Origin: Propionibacterium sp.
GTDB taxonomy: Bacteria > Actinomycetota > Actinomycetes > Propionibacteriales > Propionibacteriaceae
Assembly: GCA_012837465.1 (NCBI GenBank)
Contig: DURG01000220.1
Span: 1 to 20,815, forward strand
DNA length: 20,815 bases
Direction of reading: 5' to 3'
Below, piece by piece: positions 6,455-14,500 of the stretch. The position numbers and the translations under genes are program-made. The notes beneath the pieces are model-generated. The model was not told the DNA's origin and searched no databases. It saw only the letters and a list, made by a program, of their open reading frames with translations. Position 1 is the stretch's first letter, and each line of letters begins with the position of its first letter.

Positions 6455-6536
6455 TACGCGAGAAGGGACTTGAACCCTCACGCCCGAAGGCACAGGAACC
6501 TAAATCCTGCGTGTCTACCAATTCCACCACTCGCGC
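6455..6536 (-). tRNA. tRNA-Leu (anticodon UAG)
   Basis: An 82-nt class II tRNA. The acceptor strands are GCGCGAG and CTCGCGT with discriminator A. The D-arm GGTGGAATTGGTAGACAC is typical of tRNA-Leu. The anticodon stem CAGGA/TCCTG encloses loop TTTAGGT, with anticodon TAG at 6502-6500 reading CUA. The long variable arm is TGCCTTCGGGCG, and the T-loop is TTCAAGT. CCA is not encoded. The first acceptor pair is G1-U72, a wobble. Confidence 0.95.
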
Positions 6537-6557
6537 GGGCGAAGCCGATTCTAGCCA

Positions 6558-7136
6558 CTACCCGTACTGGTCGACGACCGGCCTCCCGAGCGGGAACCGC
6601 GCAGCCACCACGTAGCCGTAGCCGTATCCCGAACTCTGCGACTCGATCAGCACCAACTCGCCGGCCGTCCAGGACCAACCCGGCAGCGCATCGAGCACGT
6701 GCAGCCAGCGCGTCGCCGAGGCGCCGCGGCTGTGCCGGGCGAGCGTCAGGTGGCCCACGAAGCGGGTGCCGTCTGCCTCGATCCCAGCCCTGGAGGCCGC
6801 GGCGCGGCAGCTGGCCGAAAGGGCGGCCAACTCGTCGTGCCCGACCGACACCGCCAAACCCAGGACGCGGGCCTTGTCCGGGTTCGGGAAGGCGATGCCG
6901 CCCTCGACCCGCACGTCGAACGGCTCCGCCTTCGCGGCAACCTCGGCGAGGTGGTCCTCCAGGTACTCGTCGCGGCCGTCGCCCACCTGCCCCATGAACG
7001 CGGTGGTCAGGTGCCACCCCTCCGGCCGCGTCCAGCGCAGCTCCGGATCCGCATCACGCCGGGGTTGAAGGTACTTGTCCAACTCCTGCACCACTTCGGC
7101 CGGCGGCAGCACGGCCGTGAACATCCGCTTCGACAT
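6558..7136 (-). CDS. thpR: RNA 2',3'-cyclic phosphodiesterase (2H family)
   Basis: A 192-aa protein of the LigT/ThpR 2H phosphoesterase family, which opens 2',3'-cyclic phosphates on RNA ends. Two catalytic HxT motifs are present: His42-Leu-Thr44 (GWHLTTAFMG) and His129-Leu-Thr131 (FVGHLTLAR). The N-terminal MFTAVLPP strand and the C-terminal LIESQSS strand are also typical. Length fits the family. The ATG at 7136 follows a TAGCGT -10 box by 6 nt. The GGAGG there ends only 1 nt before the ATG, too close to act as a ribosome-binding site. It is divergent from the DUF2254 gene. Confidence 0.92.
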   Translation of the reverse strand: MSKRMFTAVLPPAEVVQELDKYLQPRRDADPELRWTRPEGWHLTTAFMGQVGDGRDEYLEDHLAEVAAKAEPFDVRVEGGIAFPNPDKARVLGLAVSVGHDELAALSASCRAAASRAGIEADGTRFVGHLTLARHSRGASATRWLHVLDALPGWSWTAGELVLIESQSSGYGYGYVVAARFPLGRPVVDQYG

Positions 7137-7142
7137 GCCTCC

Positions 7143-7148
7143 ACGCTA
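7143..7148 (-). promoter_or_regulatory. -10 box TAGCGT for thpR (leaderless)
   Basis: TAGCGT on the minus strand is followed by GGAGGC and then the ATG, placing the mRNA start at or next to the start codon. Confidence 0.5.
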
Positions 7149-7175
7149 CTTGGCCGCTGCGGCCTTCGTCTGCGG

Positions 7176-7181
7176 TAACGT
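7176..7181 (+). promoter_or_regulatory. -10 box TAACGT for the DUF2254 gene
   Basis: TAACGT lies 27 nt before the GTG start at 7209. The short leader contains GAGAGGA (7195-7201), a ribosome-binding site 7-8 nt before the GTG that supports this start. This gene is therefore leadered, unlike its divergent partner. Confidence 0.45.
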
Positions 7182-7208
7182 CGATCGACAACGAGAGAGG
7201 ACGACCAC

Positions 7209-8522
7209 GTGGGCCGACTACGAGCTTTCCTGATCAGCATCCCGCAGCGCTTCTGGTTCGTGCCTGCCCTCTTCATCACTGCGGCCATCGTGCTGGCCCA
7301 GATCCTCGTCGCGGCAGACAAGTCCGCGCTCGAGTTGCCGGGCTTCGTCAAGAACTTCCTGTTCGCCACCGGCGTCGACGGCGCCCGCGCCCTCCTCTCC
7401 GCGGTCGCGGCCTTCCTCGGCGTCGCCGGCACTGCGTTCTCCATCACGATCTCCGTCGTCAGCACCGCATCGACCACCTACGGCCCGCGACTCGTGCGCA
7501 ACTTCATGCGCAACCGCGACAACCAGGTCGTGCTGGGCGTGCTCACCGCCACGTTCGTCTACACGCTGCTCGTGCTGCGCACCATCCGCTCCCAGTCCGA
7601 CGACGGCGCTGCCTTCGTGCCCCACCTCGCAGTCAACGCGGCCATCGTCCTGGGCGTGATCGATGTGTTCCTGTTCGTCTGGTTCATCCACCACATCGCC
7701 AGTTCGGTGCAGGTGGAGACCATCGCCGACGGCGCCCGCCGGGACTTCCAGCGGGCGGTCGGCCACAACTGGCTCGACCCGGACGGCGACCGCCATGACC
7801 GCTTCGACGCCCCCACCGAGGGCGGCGCCATCGTCGCCTCCCCAGTGGCCGGCTACCTGACCCACGTGGACCGAATGATGCTGGCCGACGACGCGGCCAA
7901 CGCCGACGTGTCCGTGCGGCTGCTCAAGCGGGTGGGCGACCAAGTGGTCAAGGGCGAGCCGATCGCCCAGATCTGGCCCGCCGAGCGCGGCGAGTCGATG
8001 GAGGCGAACCTGCGCGACCACCTGCACACCGCGTCGAGCCGATCCACGGACCAGGACGTACGGTTCGCGCAGCAGCAGATCGTGGAGTTGGCCGTGCGCG
8101 CGATGTCGCCCGGCACCAACGACCCGTACACCGCCGTCAACGCAATCCAGCAGGTCGCCTCCGGCGTGCTGACTGTGGTCGGGCGCGAGGAGGGGGCCAA
8201 CGTGATCGTCGACGACGCTGGCGCGCCCCGCCTGTACCTGCGGCCGGTGAAGATCGAGGAGATCGTCGACACGCCGTTCGACCACGTGCGCCCCTTCTCC
8301 CTGACCACCCGCATCGTGCTGGAGGCCCTCGTCGACCTGGCGGCCCGCATCCGGGTGGCGGCAGTGGACCCCGAAGTGGCCCAGCGGGCCGAGCGGCACG
8401 TCGACACCATCCTCAAGGAGGCGCAACTCGACGAGCGCGACTCCGAGTTGCTGCACGCCTACGTGGAGACCAGCCGCAAGGAGACGACGCTCACTCCCCC
8501 GGCTCAGCCCTCCGGGGCGTGA
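7209..8522 (+). CDS. DUF2254 membrane protein
   Basis: A 437-aa member of the DUF2254 family of predicted inner-membrane proteins of unknown function. Four transmembrane helices are visible at about 16-36, 61-85, 107-124 and 138-162. They carry family segments AFSITISVVSTASTTYGPRL and FIHHIASSVQ. A large soluble domain follows (about 165-437), including a segment resembling a lipoyl/biotinyl-type hairpin (GAIVASPVAGYLTHV, VKGEPIAQIWP) and the conserved RAMSPGTNDPYTA motif. The start is GTG with a good ribosome-binding site. The 3' end overlaps the convergent dinB by 32 bp, so the two transcripts are antisense at their ends. Confidence 0.9.
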   Translation: MGRLRAFLISIPQRFWFVPALFITAAIVLAQILVAADKSALELPGFVKNFLFATGVDGARALLSAVAAFLGVAGTAFSITISVVSTASTTYGPRLVRNFMRNRDNQVVLGVLTATFVYTLLVLRTIRSQSDDGAAFVPHLAVNAAIVLGVIDVFLFVWFIHHIASSVQVETIADGARRDFQRAVGHNWLDPDGDRHDRFDAPTEGGAIVASPVAGYLTHVDRMMLADDAANADVSVRLLKRVGDQVVKGEPIAQIWPAERGESMEANLRDHLHTASSRSTDQDVRFAQQQIVELAVRAMSPGTNDPYTAVNAIQQVASGVLTVVGREEGANVIVDDAGAPRLYLRPVKIEEIVDTPFDHVRPFSLTTRIVLEALVDLAARIRVAAVDPEVAQRAERHVDTILKEAQLDERDSELLHAYVETSRKETTLTPPAQPSGA

Positions 8523-9861
8523 ACGCGAGCGGCTCGGGCTCGACCGGCCGCAGCGCCGGGTCGTCGACGGCGAACGTGGCGATCCTGCCAGGTCCGCTGT
8601 GCCGCGTCTCGAACCGGACGGTCACCCGCCCCAGGCCTGAGCCCCAAACCCAGCCGCGTCCGTGGTCGTCGTGCTCCACGTCTGCGCCCGGGTAGTAGCC
8701 GCCGCGGCCGCGCACTCCGCTGAGCGGCACGTCGAGTTCAGCGGTGGCGTCCCTCGATACGGTCTGCTCGTTCCTCGCAGACCACTCGGGACTCGAGGGG
8801 AGGGACTCATCGCCGAAGAGCCGCTCCTGAGCGGCGGTGACGAAGTTGGACACGCCGATGCCCAGCAACCGCACGCCAGGGCTGACGTCCACGTCGGACA
8901 GCAGGGAGATCCCAGCCGATCCGATCTCGTCCACGTCGTCGGTGGCCCCGCCGAGGCTGCGGGCGACCGTGCGGGTGGTGAAATCGGCGTAGCGCACCTT
9001 GATGGTGACGGTGCGAGCGAAGAATCCGGCCTTGGTGAGTCGTCTCGCGACGTCGACGGCGTCGCGGCGCATGATCTGCTCCAGTTGTGCGCGGTCGGTC
9101 AGGTCGACGGCGAACGTGTCCTCGGTGGAGATCGATTTGGGGTCACGCTCGGCGACCACTGCCCGGTCGTCGCGGGCCCAGGCCAACTGGGCGAGGCCCT
9201 CCCCCGCCGCCCGCCCGAGTTCGCGGACGAGTTCCCTCTGGTCGGCCGAGCGGAGTTCCTCGACGGTGTGCAGCCCGATGCCGACGAGTCGCTGCTCGGT
9301 CGCGGGGCCGACACCGGGGATGGCGCGCAAGGCCATGGGGGCGATGAAGTCGAGTTCGTCGTCGGGGTGGATGATCCGCGCCCCGTTGGGCTTGGCGGCC
9401 TCGCTGGCGAGCTTGGCGAGGAACTTCGACGAGCCCACGCCCACCGAGGCGGTCAGCCCCTCGGTGCGGCGTTCAAGTTCCGCCCGGAGCCAGTCGACGC
9501 GCTCGGCGAGTTCGTCGTCGGCCCAGCCGCTGGGTTCAAGGTCGACGAACGCCTCGTCGAGGCTGAGCGGCTCCACCCGCGGGGAAACCTCGCGGAGGAG
9601 GTCCATGACGATCAGCGACGACGCGCGGTAGGCAGGGAACCTGCCGCCGAGGAAGGCCGCGTGCCGGGCGCGTCGCTTGGCCTCGGCTCCGGACATGGCG
9701 GAGCGGACCCCGAACTTCCGGGCCTCGTAGGAGGCCGTCGCCACGACGCCACGCGGCCCGGAACCGCCGACGACGACGGCCTTGCCCCTCAGCGACGGCT
9801 TGTCGCGCTGCTCGACGGCCGCGTAGAACGCGTCGAGGTCGAGGTGGAGGATGCGGCGCAT
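8491..9861 (-). CDS. dinB: DNA polymerase IV (Y-family, DinB) with C-terminal extension
   Basis: A 456-aa error-prone lesion-bypass polymerase. The palm has the catalytic acidic residues Asp8 (HLDLDAFYAAVE) and Asp102-Glu103 (LSLDEAFVDLE). A helix-hairpin-helix IPGVGP is at 181-186, and the little-finger domain runs about 240-345. A clamp-binding motif QERLF occurs at 345-349, where E. coli Pol IV would end. Here about 100 further residues follow: an acidic linker and a segment at about 388-435 (YYPGADVEH, GRGWVWGSGLGRVTVRFE) resembling the Tudor-like C-terminal domain of PcrA/UvrD. It starts from a TAACCT -10 box 6 nt upstream. I see no LexA box, so SOS control is not shown. Confidence 0.95.
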   Translation of the reverse strand: MRRILHLDLDAFYAAVEQRDKPSLRGKAVVVGGSGPRGVVATASYEARKFGVRSAMSGAEAKRRARHAAFLGGRFPAYRASSLIVMDLLREVSPRVEPLSLDEAFVDLEPSGWADDELAERVDWLRAELERRTEGLTASVGVGSSKFLAKLASEAAKPNGARIIHPDDELDFIAPMALRAIPGVGPATEQRLVGIGLHTVEELRSADQRELVRELGRAAGEGLAQLAWARDDRAVVAERDPKSISTEDTFAVDLTDRAQLEQIMRRDAVDVARRLTKAGFFARTVTIKVRYADFTTRTVARSLGGATDDVDEIGSAGISLLSDVDVSPGVRLLGIGVSNFVTAAQERLFGDESLPSSPEWSARNEQTVSRDATAELDVPLSGVRGRGGYYPGADVEHDDHGRGWVWGSGLGRVTVRFETRHSGPGRIATFAVDDPALRPVEPEPLAFTPRRAEPGE

Positions 9862-9867
9862 GAGTCG

Positions 9868-9873
9868 AGGTTA
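9868..9873 (-). promoter_or_regulatory. -10 box TAACCT for dinB (leaderless)
   Basis: TAACCT on the minus strand is followed by CGACTC and then the ATG at 9861; no ribosome-binding site is present. Confidence 0.5.
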
Positions 9874-9917
9874 GTGGACGCCTGGGGAGCGGACTTCAGG
9901 TCGCGCGCCCGCCTGGG

Positions 9918-9971
9918 GGTTTCGACGCGGTCGCGGCCCTCGTTCCTCGGGCGCGACCGGCTCAACCAGCG
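9918..9971. repeat. Dispersed palindromic repeat, type A (GGTTTCGAC...GGCTCAACCA)
   Basis: This copy begins GGTTTCGAC and ends GGCTCAACCAGCG, the same two ends as the copy at 14459-14500. Its core is an imperfect hairpin: CGGTCGCGGCCC (9928-9939) against GGGCGCGACCG (9949-9959), with a single bulge. It sits in the 236-bp gap between folA and dinB. Confidence 0.65.
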
Positions 9972-10059
9972 TTCGGAGGGGCGGGGGACGCAAGTTCATG
10001 ATGCGGGGCCGGACGCCTCCCGATCTCCGGCCACTACCTCAATGGTTCAGGCCGCGGAA

Positions 10060-10104
10060 GGCTGCGGGGGCCCTTCGACGTTCGCTGGCGCTCACGCTCA
10101 GGGA
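10060..10104. repeat. Dispersed repeat, type B, copy 1 (45 bp)
   Basis: A 45-bp element matching 18398-18442 at 43 of 45 positions. It includes TTCGCTGGCGCTCACGCTCA and overlaps the folA 3' end, providing its TGA stop (10100-10098). Confidence 0.8.
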
Positions 10105-10574
10105 AAGGTGGGGCGGTACTGGGTGAAGTCGTAGCCCTGGTGGGGCTCACGGCTGACCTCGGTCCATTCGCGCTGCGAGATCAGCGGGAAAGTGGCGGCG
10201 CCCTCGGGCTCCTGGTGGACGTGCGTGATGTCGAGCTCGGTGAGGTACGGCCAGGCGGCCGCGTAGATCTCGCTGCCGCCGCCGATGTAGCAGACCTTCT
10301 CGGGCGTCTCCGCGGCCAGGTCGAGGGCTTCGGTGATCGAATGGGCCACCTCGACCCCCTCGTCGGACCAGTCAGGGTCCCGGGTCACGACGATGATGCG
10401 CCGGTCCGGCAGCGTGCGGCCGATCTGCTCGTGGGTCCTGCGGCCGAAGATGAGCGTGTTGCCGGTGGTGACCTGCTTGAAGCGGCGGAAGTCCGGCGGG
10501 ATGTGCCACAGCATGTCCTCGCCGGAGCCGATGACGCCGTTGTCCGCCACGGCCGCGATCGCGACGATCCTCAC
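10098..10574 (-). CDS. folA: Dihydrofolate reductase
   Basis: A 158-aa DHFR that reduces dihydrofolate to tetrahydrofolate with NADPH, regenerating the cofactor oxidised by ThyA two genes upstream. Visible motifs are MRIVAIAAVADNGVIG (N-terminal strand and Met20-like loop), LWHIPPDFRRFK (Trp23 and catalytic Asp28), GRRTHEQIGR (NADPH site), and YIGGGSEIYAAAWPY. The GTG start overlaps the DUF1707 gene stop by 4 nt (GTGA), so translation is coupled. Its last codons, Phe-Pro-stop, run into repeat type B, which supplies the stop codon. It is the last gene of a six-gene operon starting at murI. Confidence 0.95.
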   Translation of the reverse strand: MRIVAIAAVADNGVIGSGEDMLWHIPPDFRRFKQVTTGNTLIFGRRTHEQIGRTLPDRRIIVVTRDPDWSDEGVEVAHSITEALDLAAETPEKVCYIGGGSEIYAAAWPYLTELDITHVHQEPEGAATFPLISQREWTEVSREPHQGYDFTQYRPTFP

Positions 10575-11365
10575 TGATTCTCCTCCAGCGCCATCAGGTT
10601 GCCGTCCAGGTCGTGCTGGGCGGTACCGAGCACCCGCCCATCGAAGGGCGAGACCACCGTGACCTTCATCGTCGGATTGCCCCGCTCCGTGAAGACCAGC
10701 TCGATCGTGTCCGCGACGCCCTCCTCCTGGAAGATCCAGATGCTCTCGTCCAAGGCGCGGAACACCATCTCCTGGAGCTGCCCCAACTCGACAGACGGCG
10801 GCACCTCTCCCGGGGTCGCCTCACTCACGGTGACGGGGCGGTCAAGCCGCTTGTCGAACGTGCGCAGTTCGCCTGGCGCGCGGGGCGACATCGCCACGCC
10901 GGAGGCGCCGGTAGTGTGAGCTTCGAACTGGCTGACGAGGGACAGGCCGCGCTCGTCCAGCGTCGCGAAAGTTTCCTCGAGCACCCCGTAGTCGACCGGC
11001 ATGGCCACAGAATCCGGCCCCATCGACGCCACCTCGTAGAACTCCCCGGCAGTGGGCGCGTAGCTACGCGCTCCGAAGATGGAGACGCCACCGGCCACCG
11101 TCACAACGGCTGCCGCGACCACGGCCCCACCGACGATCAGACCCCGCCGGCCCAGGCTGCGCCCACCCTCGTTGCTCTTGCCGGCGTACCGGGGCCTGGG
11201 CAGGCCATCGAAGGCGCGCAGCATCTCACCGTGGGTGGTTGCCTGCAGCAGCAGGTCCCGGCGCGCCTCGAACCCGGCGTCGTCGAGCAGGCCGTCGGCG
11301 TAGTGCTGGGCCAGCCGGTCGAGGTAGGCGTCGCGCTCGGGGAAGTGGGCGCGCAGTTCACTCAT
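10571..11365 (-). CDS. DUF1707 domain membrane-anchored protein between thyA and folA
   Basis: A 264-aa protein. Residues about 8-56 resemble DUF1707 (ERDAYLDRLAQHYADGLLD, FEARRDLLLQATTHGEM), a short helical domain common in actinobacterial membrane proteins. One transmembrane helix lies at about 75-98 after a basic stretch (LGRRGL), so the N-terminus is probably cytosolic. The remaining 165 residues would be extracytoplasmic, with no cysteine and no motif I recognise. Function is unknown. The ATG at 11365 is 26 nt after the thyA stop. The frame stays open upstream through thyA, but that is a GC-rich shadow. Its 4-nt overlap with folA ties it to folate/thymidylate genes by transcription, though nothing in the sequence shows a metabolic role. 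Confidence 0.85.
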   Translation of the reverse strand: MSELRAHFPERDAYLDRLAQHYADGLLDDAGFEARRDLLLQATTHGEMLRAFDGLPRPRYAGKSNEGGRSLGRRGLIVGGAVVAAAVVTVAGGVSIFGARSYAPTAGEFYEVASMGPDSVAMPVDYGVLEETFATLDERGLSLVSQFEAHTTGASGVAMSPRAPGELRTFDKRLDRPVTVSEATPGEVPPSVELGQLQEMVFRALDESIWIFQEEGVADTIELVFTERGNPTMKVTVVSPFDGRVLGTAQHDLDGNLMALEENQ

Positions 11366-11391
11366 GGGAGAAGGGTAGCCGAGCAATGGCC

Positions 11392-12204
11392 TCACACCGC
11401 GATGGGCGCCTTGATGGCGGGATGCGGGTCGTAGCCCTCGACGGTGATGTCGGCCAGCTCGAACGCGTCGATCTCGCGCACCTCGGGGTTGAGGCGCAGC
11501 GTGGGCAGCGGCCGGAACTCGCGAGAGAGCTGCTCGGCAACCTGGTCGAAGTGGTTGGCATAGATGTGCGCGTCGCCGAAGGTGTGGACGAACTCCCCCA
11601 CCTGCAGCCCGGTCACCTGAGCGACCAGGTGGGTGAGCAGCGCGTAGGAGGCGATGTTGAACGGCACGCCGAGGAACACGTCGGCCGAGCGCTGGTACAG
11701 CTGGCAGCTCAGCACGCCCGGGCCGCCGTCGGGCGACGGCGCGACGTAGAACTGGAACATGGTGTGGCAGGGCGGCAGGGCCATGTCGTCGACGTCCGCG
11801 ACGTTCCACGCGGAGACGATGTGCCGGCGCGAATCGGGATTGTTCTTCAGCGACTCGATGACCTTGGCGATCTGATCCACGCTCTCCCCCGACGGCGTGG
11901 GCCAGGAGCGCCACTGGTAGCCGTAGACCGGCCCGAGGTCGCCGTTCTCGTCGGCCCATTCGTCCCAGATGGTGATGCGGTTGTCGTGCAGCCACCCGAT
12001 GTTGGTGTCGCCCCGCAGGAACCACAGGAGCTCACCGAAGACGGAGCGGGTGTGGACCCGCTTGGTGGTGAGCAGCGGGAAGCCCTCGCGGAGGTCGAAG
12101 CGCATCTGGTGGCCGAACACGGAGCGGGTGCCGGTGCCGGTCCGATCCTGCCGGTCGACGCCGTTGGCCATGATGTGGCGCAGGAGGTCGTGGTACTGCT
12201 GCAT
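11392..12204 (-). CDS. thyA: Thymidylate synthase (ThyA)
   Basis: A 270-aa folate-dependent thymidylate synthase that methylates dUMP to dTMP using methylene-tetrahydrofolate and releases dihydrofolate. Key motifs are DRTGTGTRSVFG (20-31), the catalytic Cys146 in LPPCHTMFQFYV, CQLYQRSADVFLGVPFN (dUMP-binding Arg, Ser, Asp, Asn), and the C-terminal KAPIAV. Length fits the class. The ATG lies 1 nt after the rdgB stop. Together with folA downstream it forms the dTMP/dihydrofolate cycle. Confidence 0.97.
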   Translation of the reverse strand: MQQYHDLLRHIMANGVDRQDRTGTGTRSVFGHQMRFDLREGFPLLTTKRVHTRSVFGELLWFLRGDTNIGWLHDNRITIWDEWADENGDLGPVYGYQWRSWPTPSGESVDQIAKVIESLKNNPDSRRHIVSAWNVADVDDMALPPCHTMFQFYVAPSPDGGPGVLSCQLYQRSADVFLGVPFNIASYALLTHLVAQVTGLQVGEFVHTFGDAHIYANHFDQVAEQLSREFRPLPTLRLNPEVREIDAFELADITVEGYDPHPAIKAPIAV

Positions 12205-12205
12205 G

Positions 12206-12807
12206 TCACAGCCCCTTCAGGTGGTCGACGAACTTGCGCACGGCGATGCCGCGGTGCGAGATCGAGTCCTTCTCCTCGGCGGTGAGCTCGGCGGAAGTGA
12301 CGCTCATGCCGGCGGGCACGAACAGCGGGTCGTAGCCGAAGCCGTTGTCCCCCACGGGCTGGTCGTTGATGTGCCCGGGCATCCGGCCGTGCCACACGCG
12401 GCGGTCACCGTCGGGCGCCACCATGGCCAGGGCACACACGAACCGGGCGGTGCGGCGCTCGGTGGGCACGCCGTCGAGTTGGGCGAGCAGGAGCGAGTTG
12501 TTGTCGTCATCGTCACAGGCGGGCCCGGCCCAGCGCGCGGAGCGGACGCCGGGCATGCCGTTGAGCTCGTCCACCTCAAGGCCGGAGTCGTCGGCGACGG
12601 CGCAGTGGCCCGTCGCGCGCATCGCGGCCTCGGCCTTGAGGAAGGCGTTGCCCTCGAACGTGCGCTCGGTCTCCTCCGGTTCCGGGTAGGGGTCGACGTC
12701 GCGCAGACCCAGCACCTCGACGTCGAGCCCTTCGGCGGCGATGATGCGGCGCAGTTCCTTGAGCTTCTTGGGATTGTTGGTGGCCAGCACCACCTGCGTC
12801 GGACGGC

Positions 12808-12811
<4 letters not shown>
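12206..12811 (-). CDS. rdgB: RdgB/HAM1 XTP/dITP diphosphatase
   Basis: A 201-aa non-canonical purine NTP pyrophosphatase that hydrolyses dITP, XTP and dXTP to monophosphates, preventing their use in nucleic acids. It shows ATNNPKKLKEL (10-20, substrate site), TFEGNAFLKA (51-60), ADDSGLEVDEL (73-83, catalytic Asp75), GFGYDPLFVP (158-167) and SHRGIAVRKF (185-194). The start is GTG, overlapping the rph stop by 4 nt. The run of acidic and Asn residues CDDDDNNS at 99-106 is in the usual variable insertion after RSARW. Confidence 0.95.
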
Positions 12812-13530
<719 letters not shown>

Positions 13531-13540
13531 GGGCTCCAAC

Positions 13541-14371
13541 TTAGCGTCTGTTGAGGGTGTCGTTTCCGGGGTCGAGCACGACCGTGGTGGCGTCGGTGAC
13601 GAAGCCACCCAACAATCTACGCCCGATGCCCTGGAAGTCGCGGGCATCACCGGTGGTGAGGAAGGTGCGGGTGGCCTCGCGGGGTTCGTGGTGCAGCAGG
13701 CCCGCCTGGGTCAGCTGCGAATAGGTGGACTGGGCACAGGTCTCCGCCGACGACACCAGCGTGACACCGGTGCCCAGCACGTAGCCGATCATGCCCTGCA
13801 GCAGCGGGTAGTGCGTGCAACCGAGGATGAGGGTGTCGACGTGGGCCTTCTTGATGGGTTCGAGGTACTCCTCCGCGACGCCGAGCAGTTCGTCGCCGCC
13901 GGTGATGCCTGCCTCGACGAACTCCACGAACCGCGGGCAGGCCTGCGGGGTGAGCGTGATGTCGGGCGCGATCGCGAACGCGTCCTCGTAGGAGCGCGAG
14001 TTGACGGTGGACTGCGTGGCGATGACGCCCACGCGGCCGTTGCGGGTGGCCGCCACGGCACGGCTGGCGGCGGGCAGGACCACCTCGGTGATGGGCACGT
14101 CGTAGCGCTCACGCGCGTCGCGCAACACTGCCGAGGAGGCGGAGTTGCAGGCGATCACGAGGGCCTTGACCCCGCGCTGGTGGAGGTGGTCCAGGCCTTC
14201 GAGCGCGAACCGCCGGACCTCAGCGATGGAGCGGGGCCCGTAGGGGGCGCGGGCGGTGTCGCCCAGGTAGATGAAATCCTCGTTGGGCAACTGCTCGACC
14301 AGCGACCGCAGGACGGTGAGCCCACCGAATCCCGAGTCGAAGACTCCGATGGGCAGGTCGATGTTGGTCAC
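13541..14371 (-). CDS. murI: Glutamate racemase
   Basis: A 276-aa cofactor-independent racemase that makes D-glutamate for peptidoglycan. It has the N-terminal IGVFDSGFGGLTVL motif (Asp12, Ser13), LGDTARAPYG, and the two catalytic cysteines Cys75 (IACNSAS) and Cys185 (LGCTHYPLL). The GTG at 14371 fits the family N-terminus. The open frame continues to 14494, but those codons come from the palindromic repeat at 14394-14500 and look like read-through. A TAGACT -10 box lies 8 nt before the GTG. It is the first gene of the murI-rph-rdgB-thyA-DUF1707-folA operon. Confidence 0.95.
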   Translation of the reverse strand: MTNIDLPIGVFDSGFGGLTVLRSLVEQLPNEDFIYLGDTARAPYGPRSIAEVRRFALEGLDHLHQRGVKALVIACNSASSAVLRDARERYDVPITEVVLPAASRAVAATRNGRVGVIATQSTVNSRSYEDAFAIAPDITLTPQACPRFVEFVEAGITGGDELLGVAEEYLEPIKKAHVDTLILGCTHYPLLQGMIGYVLGTGVTLVSSAETCAQSTYSQLTQAGLLHHEPREATRTFLTTGDARDFQGIGRRLLGGFVTDATTVVLDPGNDTLNRR

Positions 14372-14379
14372 AGGCAGCG

Positions 14380-14385
14380 AGTCTA
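14380..14385 (-). promoter_or_regulatory. -10 box TAGACT for the murI operon (leaderless or nearly so)
   Basis: TAGACT on the minus strand is followed by 8 nt and the GTG at 14371. No ribosome-binding site is present. No other promoter is visible within the six-gene operon, where gaps are 26 nt or less. Confidence 0.5.
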
Positions 14386-14393
14386 CTGCCCGT

Positions 14394-14500
14394 CGTTGGT
14401 TGAGCCTGCGAGTTCTACGAGCAGTGTCGAAACCGTCAAGCCCGTCTGACAAGCTTGGCGGTTTCGACCTGCTCGCTGACGCTCCCAGGCTCAACCAACG
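14394..14500. repeat. Palindromic repeat island, paired type A copies
   Basis: A 107-bp imperfect palindrome. The outer arms CGTTGGTTGAGCCTG (14394-14408) and CAGGCTCAACCAACG (14486-14500) are exact inverses. The inner arms GTCGAAACCG (14426-14435) and CGGTTTCGAC (14459-14468) are also exact, and GAGCAG/CTGCTC pair beside them. The loop contains GCCCGTCTGACAAGCT, nearly shared with the loop of the island at 18298-18444. It separates the tyrosine phenol-lyase gene from murI, is likely to terminate the former, and supplies its stop codon (TGA, 14493-14491). Confidence 0.8.

Noticed and set aside
7218..8456. 412-codon minus-strand open frame antisense to the DUF2254 gene
   Set aside because: Composition is a shadow pattern and the + strand frame has transmembrane helices and family motifs.
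9862..9920. LexA/SOS box upstream of dinB
   Set aside because: No GAAC-N4-GTTC or similar palindrome is present near the promoter.
8662..10134. 490-codon open frame on the + strand opposite dinB and folA
   Set aside because: It lies antisense to two certain genes and has low-complexity Gly/Val/Asp/His-rich composition typical of GC-rich shadows.
10571..12025. Reading the DUF1707 gene as a 484-aa protein starting inside thyA
   Set aside because: The extra N-terminal residues are thyA in another frame; the ATG at 11365 begins the DUF1707 domain.
14372..14494. N-terminal extension of glutamate racemase to 14494
   Set aside because: The added codons are the palindromic repeat, and the conserved IGVFDSG start fits the GTG at 14371 with its -10 box.
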